In this document: piece by piece, positions 46,332-54,285 of the stretch
How the letters are laid out: every line of letters starts with the position of its first letter
Numbering within the stretch: position 1 is the first letter of the stretch
IMG/VR virus record: IMGVR_UViG_3300046167_000749
Span: 1-63,523 of that record
From: a virus
Length of the DNA stretch: 63,523 nucleotides
Direction: 5' to 3' (one strand)
Program-made: the position numbers and the translations under genes
The notes under the pieces: generated by a model
The model's database searches: none
The model's input: only the letters and a program-made list of their open reading frames with translations
What the model was told of the DNA's origin: nothing

Positions 46332-46621
46332 GCCGCCTTCCTTTCCAGAGCCATTTCGACAAGTTTATCGAGGTAACGATTGTAGTTAGGCATGGATGGC
46401 TTGTATCCCTTGAGTAACGGAAGCCCACCTTTGTCTCTAGCTGTTGAGATATTCATCATGAATGCCTCATAGCTCCCGCGGGTGCGACCCTCATGCTTTG
46501 CGAGGTGTTCGTTTCTATATTTAGTTTTAGAATATTTCTGTCCGTTTTCCTGCAACTGAAGCATTACTTCATAGGCAGTCCATAGTTCTAGTATTTCTGT
46601 TTTTTCGTATTTCTTTTTCAT
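46328..46621 (-). CDS. Small basic protein
   Basis: 97 residues with MKKKYEKTEILELWTAYEVM and ARDKGGLPLLKGYKPSMPNY, a largely helical, basic sequence with the feel of a DNA-binding or replication-accessory protein. Not recognised. The upstream leader is A/T-rich and contains a single TAACAC. Confidence 0.6.
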   Translation of the reverse strand: MKKKYEKTEILELWTAYEVMLQLQENGQKYSKTKYRNEHLAKHEGRTRGSYEAFMMNISTARDKGGLPLLKGYKPSMPNYNRYLDKLVEMALERKAA

Positions 46622-46625
46622 AATT

Positions 46626-46823
46626 TTATTTAAGTTTAGTGTTAGTTTTTCCCCAACAATGAGGCTGAACGCAGTGCGTTACTTCAATCCAAATGGATTG
46701 CTTTCGGGTTACTATATCTCCATTTTTTCGAGTCGGATAATCTTTGCCACACCTTGGGCAATGCACGAATTTTGGGATAACTCGTTCGTCATTTCTTGGG
46801 TGGCATATTACACATTTACTCAT
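46626..46823 (-). CDS. Zinc-ribbon protein
   Basis: 65 residues with CVIC near the N-terminus and CPRC at about 22-25, plus a third Cys pair near the C-terminus (THCVQPHCWG). Two CxxC knuckles indicate a zinc ribbon. A role in transcription or nucleic-acid binding is plausible but not shown. Overlaps the upstream stop by eight bases. Confidence 0.65.
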   Translation of the reverse strand: MSKCVICHPRNDERVIPKFVHCPRCGKDYPTRKNGDIVTRKQSIWIEVTHCVQPHCWGKTNTKLK

Positions 46824-47289
46824 CTTCGTCCTCTTCCAAGTCTATGCCTAATGTGTCTGCCATATCCTGCAGTTGGTATTGTAATTCTTGGCAATTATGG
46901 AAGTATTTCTTTGCATAATTAATCAGCTTCCTTTGATGTGACTCGCTATACTCATCCCGAAGTTTGTCGTAGATTTCAAAGGAGTTGTAGTTACCATTCC
47001 AATGTTCGACCTCTCTTCTGATCGCAATGTCATCTGGATCCATAGACTCAGGTTCTTCAACCGAGTGTGAGCTATTATCTTCCTTAACTATGACATCTTT
47101 AACTCCAAGCTTTACACCAAGTCTTGTCTCTGCAATGCGTGCAGGAAAAGTCTTAGGGGTTTTCATGATTTTCTGAAAACTTAGGTGGTCATCCAGTTGA
47201 TCCATAACTTTGTCTGCTGTCAGTTTGTTTGGTGCGTTGAAGTGGACATCATATGTCCGTGTTACTTTTGTTTTTATATTATATTTCAT
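46816..47289 (-). CDS. Protein of unknown function, acidic C-terminus
   Basis: 157 residues: MKYNIKTKVTRTYDVHFNAP, a middle acidic hinge (EEPESMDPDDIA), then a helical C-terminus with LINYAKKYFHNCQELQYQLQ and an acidic end. No motif recognised. Own bipartite element directly upstream (47290-47311). Confidence 0.65.
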   Translation of the reverse strand: MKYNIKTKVTRTYDVHFNAPNKLTADKVMDQLDDHLSFQKIMKTPKTFPARIAETRLGVKLGVKDVIVKEDNSSHSVEEPESMDPDDIAIRREVEHWNGNYNSFEIYDKLRDEYSESHQRKLINYAKKYFHNCQELQYQLQDMADTLGIDLEEDEDE

Positions 47290-47311
47290 GTTACTATTAT
47301 TTATGTGTTAC
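47290..47311 (-). promoter_or_regulatory. GTAAC-N12-GTAAC element
   Basis: On the minus strand GTAACAC starts at 47311 and GTAAC at 47294, 17 nt apart; the ATG of the 157-residue protein is at 47289. The element fills the whole gap between that gene and the stop of the upstream gene. Confidence 0.5.
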
Positions 47312-48192
47312 TAAGCTGCTTTGGGTTTCTTAACCTTGTATATTATTTTGGGATACCTGCCTTGACTGTCCGCTATGGGTGGAATGAAGACATCCTCTCC
47401 TTGCTTATTTACGAAGTAGTCGCTACGCAGTGTGCGAAGGTGACCCACTCTTCCATTCTTTAATGGACCGGTTTTCTTGTGACCCTTCTTCTCTTGGTAT
47501 TCTCTAATCTTTTTAGGCAGATATACAACCCTGTATAAAGACTTACTTGTCTTGATTTTGTATTTCTTTTTTGCACTCTTTAGTGCTTTTTTGTCCCATA
47601 CATTAATTTTTGTTGGAGCGAAGTATGGAATCGCTGAATAATTTATAACCTTCAATGCCATTAGTAGTGCATCCATGAATTGATTAGTCATGATATCTTG
47701 CTGTCGACTAGTTTTGTAATCATTAAGTTGCGAGTCCACGAAGGTAGTCATACCTTCTCGGATTTGATCTTCACCGCACTCACTAGGTATGTTGCCAAAG
47801 CATAAGCCAAGAGGTGTCTCCATGGTATACATAATTACATCACTCATCCATTGCGGTATTCCATTTTCGTCGGGCCCCCATTCAACGGCAAGTGTAGCTA
47901 GGTACTCTTTAGCAAGGTCATCTTGCATAGCATGAGCGTAGTTCCATGCAGTTTGAACTATATCAGCACAGTTACCTCTACTTATCGTTAGGTTGTAGTA
48001 ATACTTGCACTCAAATCGTATATTCAAACTTTTGCTTGGCCATTTAGTTTGATCGAAATTATTCGATACATGGCATGCGCTTAAAGCTTCGGTTACACTT
48101 TTATCAACAAGCATTGTTTGTCCGTATATTTCATGCCAGCTTTTGTTTGCTATACCGATAGCAGATGAACATTTCCTTACTATATCACTCAT
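47311..48192 (-). CDS. Protein of unknown function
   Basis: 293 residues. The N-terminal two thirds is helical (ILRK-like start MSDIVRKCSSAIGIANKSWH, DIVQTAWNYAHAMQDDLAKE); the C-terminal third is basic and ends GRVGHLRTLRSDYFVNKQGE, then IPPIADSQGRYPKIIYKVKK, a beta-rich segment seen at the C-terminus of some uncharacterised phage proteins. Directly follows the helicase, so a replication-linked role is possible. Confidence 0.65.
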   Translation of the reverse strand: MSDIVRKCSSAIGIANKSWHEIYGQTMLVDKSVTEALSACHVSNNFDQTKWPSKSLNIRFECKYYYNLTISRGNCADIVQTAWNYAHAMQDDLAKEYLATLAVEWGPDENGIPQWMSDVIMYTMETPLGLCFGNIPSECGEDQIREGMTTFVDSQLNDYKTSRQQDIMTNQFMDALLMALKVINYSAIPYFAPTKINVWDKKALKSAKKKYKIKTSKSLYRVVYLPKKIREYQEKKGHKKTGPLKNGRVGHLRTLRSDYFVNKQGEDVFIPPIADSQGRYPKIIYKVKKPKAA

Positions 48193-48204
48193 ATTATTCC
48201 CTAT

Positions 48205-50865
48205 CTATATTGTTAAGTCTTCCATTTCTGACAGTAATTCACTTACTGCATCTTGATCGTGCTTTGTAATTCCAAGCTCCTCGGTGCGCGTGATAGTTAA
48301 GAACCTCTCCTTGAGCGGTGCCCACTGTGCGAGAACCTCAGCTTCATGCGACTCGATGCCCTTCTCTAGCTTATCCCATCCGGTGACATGCTCGGCAAGA
48401 ACCTCCATCGCATCAGTTGATCTTACCTCACGAGGTACTCGCTTACCATGAAGGCAGATAGTGGCAGCATCTTCCTTGGTTCCAACCTTATCGAACATCA
48501 ACTCTTCGATGCTGTTCTTGTGAAGAACGACATATACATTGACATCCTCTGGTGAATTGAGTCGGAATACACGACCCAGTGCTTGGTTGAACTTGCCGTA
48601 AGACCATTCGAGTGAGCCTACGATAAGGTTCTTGCATTGCTCAAATGAATAGGCTTGAGCACAATTGATACTGAATAGCATAACTTGTGTCTTACCGTCC
48701 TTGAACTTAGATGCCTCAAGAGCGTGATCGGACATAGTGCCATCAATCCTACTGTATTTAACGCCCCCCTCGGCAAGTCTTTCCTGTAACTCATTGGTCA
48801 TACCTTGACGAGCAGACACATGGATTACTTGTTCACCCTTAGCTAAGTGCTTGTACATGATCTCAAGTATTGCAACAGTCTTAGGGTTGAAGTTAGTCTT
48901 GCTGTGCAGATTGTACTCAGCATCGAATGGATTAGCTGCGATACCACGAAGGTATGATAACTGAATACCATAACGAAACTTAGGATCTTTGCATGGTACA
49001 TTGCCAGGGTTCATGTAGTGGGTGTAGTTCTCGCGTTGCTGGTATGTCATCGGCACACGAATGTCCATGATGTTGGACTTCACGAGATCAGGGTTGCATT
49101 GAGCCTTACTGATGAAGGCAACGGTAGGACGAAGCAACTTGAGTAGCTTTGCTGGCTGACTGATCACAGGTGAATGCTTGAGTGATGTGGGACCACGACC
49201 ACCATTCTTTCTCTTGATCATCTCTAGGGTGAGGTCACGCTCATTGGTAACAAACTCACGCTTGAAGTCAGCAATCTCATCACGCTTGTACGGCCAACGA
49301 GGGTTGCAACGATCACCGAAGTACCAATTAGGCACAGATAACCAACCCATAAGGGAGAAGATATTCCATACCATATTTGGTATCGGTGTAGCACTAAGAG
49401 CAAACTTGTACTTAGGTTGCATCTTGATGATCGAGTTGGTGATCTGAGAGTCAAGATTACAGATAAGATGAGCCTCATCGAGGATTACCATATCCCAAAA
49501 CTTGTGACCAATCTCGGTAGCCAAGCATGGCTCAGATATACATGTGATTGCGTGCTTCTCACCTGTTGGTGCACCTTTGTCTCTGATGTCAATGACTTGA
49601 GTGTGACCAATATTCATGTGGTAGCATTCGTTATCTCTCGTATGCTTGAGGGTATTGCCATTAGCATCAAGCAACTCATTGCCCTCGGCATCGAGTTGCT
49701 TGGTGTATAAGTCAGGCACAGGAATCTTGATCTGCTTGAGATGCTTGCGATACAATGCTTCAGGGTCTTTCTTCTTGCCTGCCCATGTATTGGGTAGACG
49801 CTCAAAGCCGTTGCGAAACATGACATGATCATAGGTAAGGAATACACCGAATGGTAACTCACCATTGTTCTCCTTGAGTAACTTCTCGTGATCCTTCCTG
49901 CCGAATATCTTGTGAACAGGAATAGTAGGTGCAAACTTCTTGAACTCCTTGACCCATTGGGATGGGCTAGTTGCTTCGCCTGCCTTGGTCTTACCATCCT
50001 TGACTGTACCCTTGGGAGCACAGATCAGAACACGACTGCACTGCTTAAGTAGCACCAAGCATATGGCGATAAGAGTTTTGCCCACACCCGTCTCGGCTGC
50101 GATCTGAGCAGACTCAGCACATGCAGCTTGTGCGATATACTCATTCTGACCGGGATAGAACTTGAACTTGCCTTGCACCTCCATGAACTTAAGTACCTTG
50201 AGTGCTCGCTCGAACTGATCTTTTGTCTCATCAGCTAGTGTAGGGATATCGGGTTCAGCGAAGTACTCCCATAGTAATGACTCGTCAAGGTCAGTCTGAA
50301 GGGTAGGGTGATCCCTGAAGTTGAGAGTCCAACCCCTGTCATCTTGGAATGTTAACGCCAAGTCAGAACCTTCGAGTGACATCTGATGCACCTTGGATGA
50401 CACGGATCGCGAATCCTCATCGTAGTGCATTTTAGTACGAGTGAATGGCTCGCGGTACTGCATCCTGCGAGAGCGGAAAGCATATCGCTCACCAGATGTA
50501 AGCTGAAGGTGAACAGGATCTCCATTCTTGGTGTGACTAACTACATCATCTACATTTTTAATGCAGATCAATTCCTTACGCTCATCTACATAAGCTACTT
50601 TCTCGTAGGATGTAGGTGGACGCAATGGACGTGCAATTTTCTTGGATGAAACAAGAGCAGTATCAATTAATTCCTTGGCATCGGGTGAGATGAGGCACTT
50701 CTTGTGTGATACTAATTTCTGAAGTCTTTGGCGGTCGCTAAGAGAGATGACCAAGCTCATGGGTGTGCGAGCATCAACCAACTCAAGATCGAGCTTAATG
50801 TCGGAAGGTGCGTATTCAGGAAAGGTGCGGAGTTTACCGTCCCTCTCGGATATGTCGTACATCAT
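48205..50865 (-). CDS. SNF2-type superfamily 2 helicase/translocase
   Basis: 886 residues. After a 240-residue N-terminal extension, the Walker A motif AETGVGKT lies at about 258-265, the DEAH box in VILDEAHLICNL at about 460, FALSATPIPN (motif III) just after, and the C-terminal lobe with VIHVSARQGMTNELQERLAE and FNQALGRVFRLNSPEDV (motif VI, about 755-770). This is an ATP-driven double-strand DNA translocase/helicase of the SNF2/DEAD-like group. Start ATG overlaps the stop of a 52-residue ORF (TAATG). Its placement behind the ThiF cassette links it to the same transcript. Confidence 0.8.
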   Translation of the reverse strand: MMYDISERDGKLRTFPEYAPSDIKLDLELVDARTPMSLVISLSDRQRLQKLVSHKKCLISPDAKELIDTALVSSKKIARPLRPPTSYEKVAYVDERKELICIKNVDDVVSHTKNGDPVHLQLTSGERYAFRSRRMQYREPFTRTKMHYDEDSRSVSSKVHQMSLEGSDLALTFQDDRGWTLNFRDHPTLQTDLDESLLWEYFAEPDIPTLADETKDQFERALKVLKFMEVQGKFKFYPGQNEYIAQAACAESAQIAAETGVGKTLIAICLVLLKQCSRVLICAPKGTVKDGKTKAGEATSPSQWVKEFKKFAPTIPVHKIFGRKDHEKLLKENNGELPFGVFLTYDHVMFRNGFERLPNTWAGKKKDPEALYRKHLKQIKIPVPDLYTKQLDAEGNELLDANGNTLKHTRDNECYHMNIGHTQVIDIRDKGAPTGEKHAITCISEPCLATEIGHKFWDMVILDEAHLICNLDSQITNSIIKMQPKYKFALSATPIPNMVWNIFSLMGWLSVPNWYFGDRCNPRWPYKRDEIADFKREFVTNERDLTLEMIKRKNGGRGPTSLKHSPVISQPAKLLKLLRPTVAFISKAQCNPDLVKSNIMDIRVPMTYQQRENYTHYMNPGNVPCKDPKFRYGIQLSYLRGIAANPFDAEYNLHSKTNFNPKTVAILEIMYKHLAKGEQVIHVSARQGMTNELQERLAEGGVKYSRIDGTMSDHALEASKFKDGKTQVMLFSINCAQAYSFEQCKNLIVGSLEWSYGKFNQALGRVFRLNSPEDVNVYVVLHKNSIEELMFDKVGTKEDAATICLHGKRVPREVRSTDAMEVLAEHVTGWDKLEKGIESHEAEVLAQWAPLKERFLTITRTEELGITKHDQDAVSELLSEMEDLTI

Positions 50866-51023
50866 TATTTATATTGTATTTTAATTATTATTGCTTCTAT
50901 TCCTTTTGTTATTAAATGAGCTACTGCTTTGGTAGCGTCATTGTGTGTGTATAGTAATGTCTCTTGTGTAGAGGTATCGCATAAGCAATATCCCATACTA
51001 GAGACAAGGTATCGTGTGGTCAT
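50865..51023 (-). CDS. 52-residue small protein between the UVR-motif gene and the helicase
   Basis: MTTRYLVSSMGYCLCDTSTQ, then DATKAVAHLITKGIEAIIIK. The start overlaps the upstream stop as ATGA (51020-51023) and the stop overlaps the helicase start as TAATG. Both couplings strongly support a real gene. Function unknown. Confidence 0.6.
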   Translation of the reverse strand: MTTRYLVSSMGYCLCDTSTQETLLYTHNDATKAVAHLITKGIEAIIIKIQYK

Positions 51024-51352
51024 AAATATCTAAAAAAGTCTTTGATGTGCTTACTAATGTGGCGCCCACTCCAAGGGCTCTTACCTTGCTTTAGGTGCTT
51101 AATGAAATCTCGAATAAGTGCAGCTTGCTCGTAATCTTCATACTTAATTGCTTTCTGCATACCTTTCTCGTAGCGGTTGACTTCAGCGGCTTGGGACTTA
51201 CGTTTCCACTCATCCATATACTCCTTTAGTGTCATGCCTTTGAGTGAAGCTAAGTATGTGAAGTGTTTATTGTTTGCTTCTACGAGTCTCTTGCGTGACT
51301 TAATTGGATCGTATCCTTGACTTGGCATAATTATATTTTTACCGGGTTGCAT
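51020..51352 (-). CDS. UVR-motif protein
   Basis: 110 residues. The basic N-terminus is followed by a C-terminal helical hairpin, KGMQKAIKYEDYEQAALIRD, then FIKHL, a good match to the UVR motif (E-x-YE-x-AA-x-x-RD-x-I) used by UvrB, UvrC and related proteins for protein-protein contact. The start overlaps the ThiF gene end by 22 bases, so it is coupled to the cassette. Confidence 0.65.
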   Translation of the reverse strand: MQPGKNIIMPSQGYDPIKSRKRLVEANNKHFTYLASLKGMTLKEYMDEWKRKSQAAEVNRYEKGMQKAIKYEDYEQAALIRDFIKHLKQGKSPWSGRHISKHIKDFFRYL

Positions 51353-52005
51353 ATTCCTTCATCTGTATCAAAGAATACGCCCCGAACCTTTAGGCTCTCC
51401 CACCTCAGCAGGCGCCAAATAAGGTTCAGGGCGTTTATAGCAACCACACTATTAACAAATAGATCTTGCACGAAGTATTCATCTACGCATCCAACCTCAC
51501 CTACCGGTTCCTCTCCGTAGATCAAGTCGTTGTGCTCGTCATATACATTAGGTAAGTCTCCGTCGAATTGACCGATCAAGACTTGTCCTGATGTGCGTGA
51601 ATTGCCACAATCAATCATGTAGGCTCCCTTAGTAAGCCATGACTTAGCTATATCTTCACGAGACTTAATAGTATCTACGCACGAAACAATCATATCATCT
51701 TTTGATGATGAAGGTGCTTTTACTGTGCGATACTTCCAGTTTAGTTGGTAGTACGCATTTACTCTATCGATCAGAATCTTGGCTTTATTGTGGCCAACAT
51801 CTGATGGGAAGAATGCCTGCCTGCCAATATTAGCAGGAGATACCGTGTCAAAGTCATAAGCTGTGACATATATCTCAGGCTTCCTTCTTTGTTTTTGAGC
51901 ATGATTAATACGGGCAAGTCCATTAATCATCTGACTGCCTGTACCACCACACCCATATACGGATATGTTTCTTATATTTTTCTTTAATCTATGCATTGTA
52001 TCCAT
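51331..52005 (-). CDS. PRTRC-type ThiF: E1-like adenylating enzyme
   Basis: 224 residues. The Rossmann nucleotide loop is GCGGTGS at 18-24; YDFDTVSPANIGRQ carries Asp51/Asp53, Asn59 and Arg62, the E1/ThiF ATP-binding residues; SCVDT lies at 108-112; and Cys173 in VGCVDEYFVQDLFVN sits where PRTRC ThiF proteins have a conserved Cys followed by QDLFIN. NIGRQ-F-P-DVG-NKA and the GVFFDT end are diagnostic for the PRTRC ThiF group. Expected reaction: ATP-dependent adenylation of a ubiquitin-like C-terminus (protein C upstream). Overlaps protein B by 22 bases. Confidence 0.85.
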   Translation of the reverse strand: MDTMHRLKKNIRNISVYGCGGTGSQMINGLARINHAQKQRRKPEIYVTAYDFDTVSPANIGRQAFFPSDVGHNKAKILIDRVNAYYQLNWKYRTVKAPSSSKDDMIVSCVDTIKSREDIAKSWLTKGAYMIDCGNSRTSGQVLIGQFDGDLPNVYDEHNDLIYGEEPVGEVGCVDEYFVQDLFVNSVVAINALNLIWRLLRWESLKVRGVFFDTDEGICNPVKI

Positions 52006-52607
52006 TCTGTAAGTGTTTTGTTAATTTCCTTAAGGTGGTTGCGCCTCTTGGGTTGGTAGTTAAATCCGCTATTGAAGAATGTTCTCTCCCACTCCTCCCA
52101 ACAATGCCAGGGAAGTGAGTATGCGAACTCAGGATTGTTTAGTGTTACATTGCATGATCCCATTGCAGATGAACCTCCATGCACATCAATACTTCGATAG
52201 GGCAACTCTAGTAGCTTTGTTGAATCTGCGGAGTATGAATCAGTATTCGACCGATCAAAGTCAATCGGCAGGACAGCAACACTAAGCGTGTCATGCCCGT
52301 GACTTCTTGTTACTTTGAATACTAGATGTGGATGACTGTAAACCCCTACCTTATTCTTAACTTTAATTGGTCGTCGAGCGGGTTTGCATGTCCATATCAT
52401 GCACAAGTTTTCTTCATACCATAGCATCTGTGGTGGCAAGACTATCGGTTCTGATGCTTGCCCTTCTACTAGATCCTTCATATCTTCAGATGATAATGGT
52501 CGTGGGTTTACCCATTCCTCATCTTTCTTATCGAATAGTACGCACATCGATCTACTTCTATCTCGGTAAACCATTATGCTTTGCTTCGCTTCAATTAAGT
52601 CTGTCAT
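51984..52607 (-). CDS. PRTRC protein B-like (proposed E2-like partner)
   Basis: 207 residues. The family-typical blocks are LPPQMLWYEENLCMIWTCKP, ARRPIKVKN...SHPHLVFKV, LSVAVLPID and WERTFFNSGFNY near the C-terminus. Protein B has been proposed to have an E2-like fold. In the usual G-x-V-C-x-G segment the corresponding GGSSAMG appears to have Ala148 in place of the Cys, with Cys152 four residues later. That alignment is by eye. Overlaps protein F by 17 bases and ThiF by 22. Confidence 0.75.
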   Translation of the reverse strand: MTDLIEAKQSIMVYRDRSRSMCVLFDKKDEEWVNPRPLSSEDMKDLVEGQASEPIVLPPQMLWYEENLCMIWTCKPARRPIKVKNKVGVYSHPHLVFKVTRSHGHDTLSVAVLPIDFDRSNTDSYSADSTKLLELPYRSIDVHGGSSAMGSCNVTLNNPEFAYSLPWHCWEEWERTFFNSGFNYQPKRRNHLKEINKTLTEWIQCID

Positions 52608-53541
52608 GTGATAAGTATTTTAATAGTCTCGCGAACGGTCCAACTGAGTACAGAGTGTCCTCAATTTCCGTCGCGTTGTGACATGGAGGTATACAGGTTG
52701 AGTATAAGTGTTCCTGTTGGTAGATAATCATGTCATCCAGCACCATCCATGTTGGATCTGATGCTTGACCCATGTCGGGATTACCCTCAAGTACCTCGAG
52801 CCTGTGTTGCGCATCGTATTGCTGTTGGCACACGAACATCTCCATTGTCTTGTTGAGCATAGGCTCAAACCCATACCAAGAGCATGTTGCGATTGGCCAA
52901 TACCCAACCTCTTCACCTTCAGATGTAGCAGCAAGAAAGCTTTGAGATAAAGCTCGCGGTAGGCAGTCCTCGATTAGTTTAGATAGGTTGTAGGGTAAAC
53001 CTTTTGGAACCTCGCTGAACACTTTATGTTTATGTGCAAAGCTAGGAAGTAGACCAGTGCGTCGTTTCTTTTTATCTTTATCACCAACCCTGCCTAGGTG
53101 TTCATACATATCGACTAGATACTCATCGATATATTCAGGTGTCATTATCCATGCCGGACTACGTGACAATAGATCGATTAGCTCGGAGCCTATGCCGTGG
53201 TACTTTTCGAGTAGCTCTAGTCGAGGACCAATTGCAAACTGACTTCCATCATTAAACGTATTGGCTACAGGTATAATACTGCCATCATATAATTGAGCAT
53301 CTTCAATTAGCACACTGAATATTCCATCAGTATAAGATTTAAACAGATCGGTTAGTCTCTGATCTTTTACGCAATTATTTGTGTTCTCATATCGTAGGCC
53401 AGTGTCGCGTACAACTTTGATAGACTGAGGTAATGCCCATGGTGTTTCTAAAACAGGGGTGGGCAGGCACGGGGAGTAAACCTCCCCGTACCTTTTGTTT
53501 GTTTCAGCCTTAACCCTATTTGGGATGAGAATTTCAAGCAT
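52591..53541 (-). CDS. PRTRC protein F-like
   Basis: 316 residues. FAIGPRLELLEKYHGIGSEL followed by MTPEYIDEYLVDMYEHLG and later YWPIATCSWYGFEP match the general pattern of PRTRC protein F (PRL-LE, GLG, TP, WYG blocks). Function unknown in any host. It starts six bases after protein C's stop and is part of the same overlapping series. Confidence 0.65.
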   Translation of the reverse strand: MLEILIPNRVKAETNKRYGEVYSPCLPTPVLETPWALPQSIKVVRDTGLRYENTNNCVKDQRLTDLFKSYTDGIFSVLIEDAQLYDGSIIPVANTFNDGSQFAIGPRLELLEKYHGIGSELIDLLSRSPAWIMTPEYIDEYLVDMYEHLGRVGDKDKKKRRTGLLPSFAHKHKVFSEVPKGLPYNLSKLIEDCLPRALSQSFLAATSEGEEVGYWPIATCSWYGFEPMLNKTMEMFVCQQQYDAQHRLEVLEGNPDMGQASDPTWMVLDDMIIYQQEHLYSTCIPPCHNATEIEDTLYSVGPFARLLKYLSHDRLN

Positions 53542-53547
53542 CTTCCC

Positions 53548-53760
53548 TTAACCTTTAGTACCGTATGATCCTTCGATTTTATAGACTTCTTCACCTTTGG
53601 ATATTGTCGGGCTAGAGATTTCTCCCTTGGTTAGTGATGGATACTGTCGTGAGTAATGCCTTACCACCTCTTCAGGTGTCATGTTCCTCCCTGGATCTTC
53701 AAGTGTTCGTTCGCCGAATTTGAATATTCTAGGTAATGGTTTCATTCCTTCATCTGTCAT
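53548..53760 (-). CDS. PRTRC protein C: small ubiquitin-like protein
   Basis: 70 residues. RIFKFGERTLEDPGRNMTPE, VVRHYSRQYPSL and a C-terminus GSYGTKG match the PRTRC C pattern (R-F-G-L-DP-P-EEV--YA-QYP-L ... GTKG). The family is proposed to have a ubiquitin-like fold whose exposed C-terminus could be the target of ThiF adenylation. The final residue is Gly with no trailing extension, so no processing peptidase would be needed. Start overlaps the upstream stop (TAATG). Confidence 0.8.
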   Translation of the reverse strand: MTDEGMKPLPRIFKFGERTLEDPGRNMTPEEVVRHYSRQYPSLTKGEISSPTISKGEEVYKIEGSYGTKG

Positions 53761-54056
53761 TAATTAAACTCCTTTTCTACTGATTGTTGTAATGCTTCTT
53801 GTTCGTGTGACTCTAATTTATCCCACCAATGGGGAACTTTATCCGTATTGGATGGATTGAGTCTTTGCTCAGGATACTCAACCGTGCCATTTGTGCCGTC
53901 TCCACCCACTGGTGTGGGACTGGTGGATTCATTTACAAAAGCCCATAGCTTTGAGTATAGTGATCGATGTTGTGTATCCGTAAGGAATTGCTTGTAAGGT
54001 AAGCATTCAGCTACCTCATCAGCCGTCCAACGTGATATTCTTTCTGGATAACTCAT
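53760..54056 (-). CDS. Unknown protein within the PRTRC cassette (first insert)
   Basis: 98 residues: RISRWTADEVAECLPYKQFL, LYSKLWAFVNEST, and WDKLESHEQEALQQSVEKE. Not a PRTRC family I recognise. Two such genes lie between E and C, where standard cassettes have C directly after E. Confidence 0.6.
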   Translation of the reverse strand: MSYPERISRWTADEVAECLPYKQFLTDTQHRSLYSKLWAFVNESTSPTPVGGDGTNGTVEYPEQRLNPSNTDKVPHWWDKLESHEQEALQQSVEKEFN

Positions 54057-54285
54057 GTTTTCTCCTTTGTTTCTTTTGTCGATTGCGCATTAATTTAAGC
54101 ACGATGAGTGATTCCTCATTGGTCATACGATTGCGTAGGTGCGTTGGTATGTCCGTGATAGTTAGAACTCCTCGTAGGCTAGTCGGGCATTGATCTAATA
54201 GATCAACGACCTCGTAACCCAAAGAGATTATGTCTCCAATCTTCATTGGCTCACCGCCAGTGAATCCCGTCGTTGTGTTACTCAC
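54019..54285 (-). CDS. Unknown protein within the PRTRC cassette (second insert)
   Basis: 88 residues, MSNTTTGFTGGEPMKIGDII, then ITDIPTHLRNRMTNEESL, ending very basic (NRQKKQRRKHELSRKN). It overlaps protein E by four bases (ATGA) and the next gene by 38 bases. Not recognised. Confidence 0.6.
   Translation of the reverse strand: MSNTTTGFTGGEPMKIGDIISLGYEVVDLLDQCPTSLRGVLTITDIPTHLRNRMTNEESLIVLKLMRNRQKKQRRKHELSRKNITLDG

Noticed and set aside
49614-50021. 135-codon ORF in another frame of the helicase gene
   Set aside because: Lies fully inside a well-supported SNF2 helicase frame; composition (R/S-rich) is typical of shifted-frame shadows.
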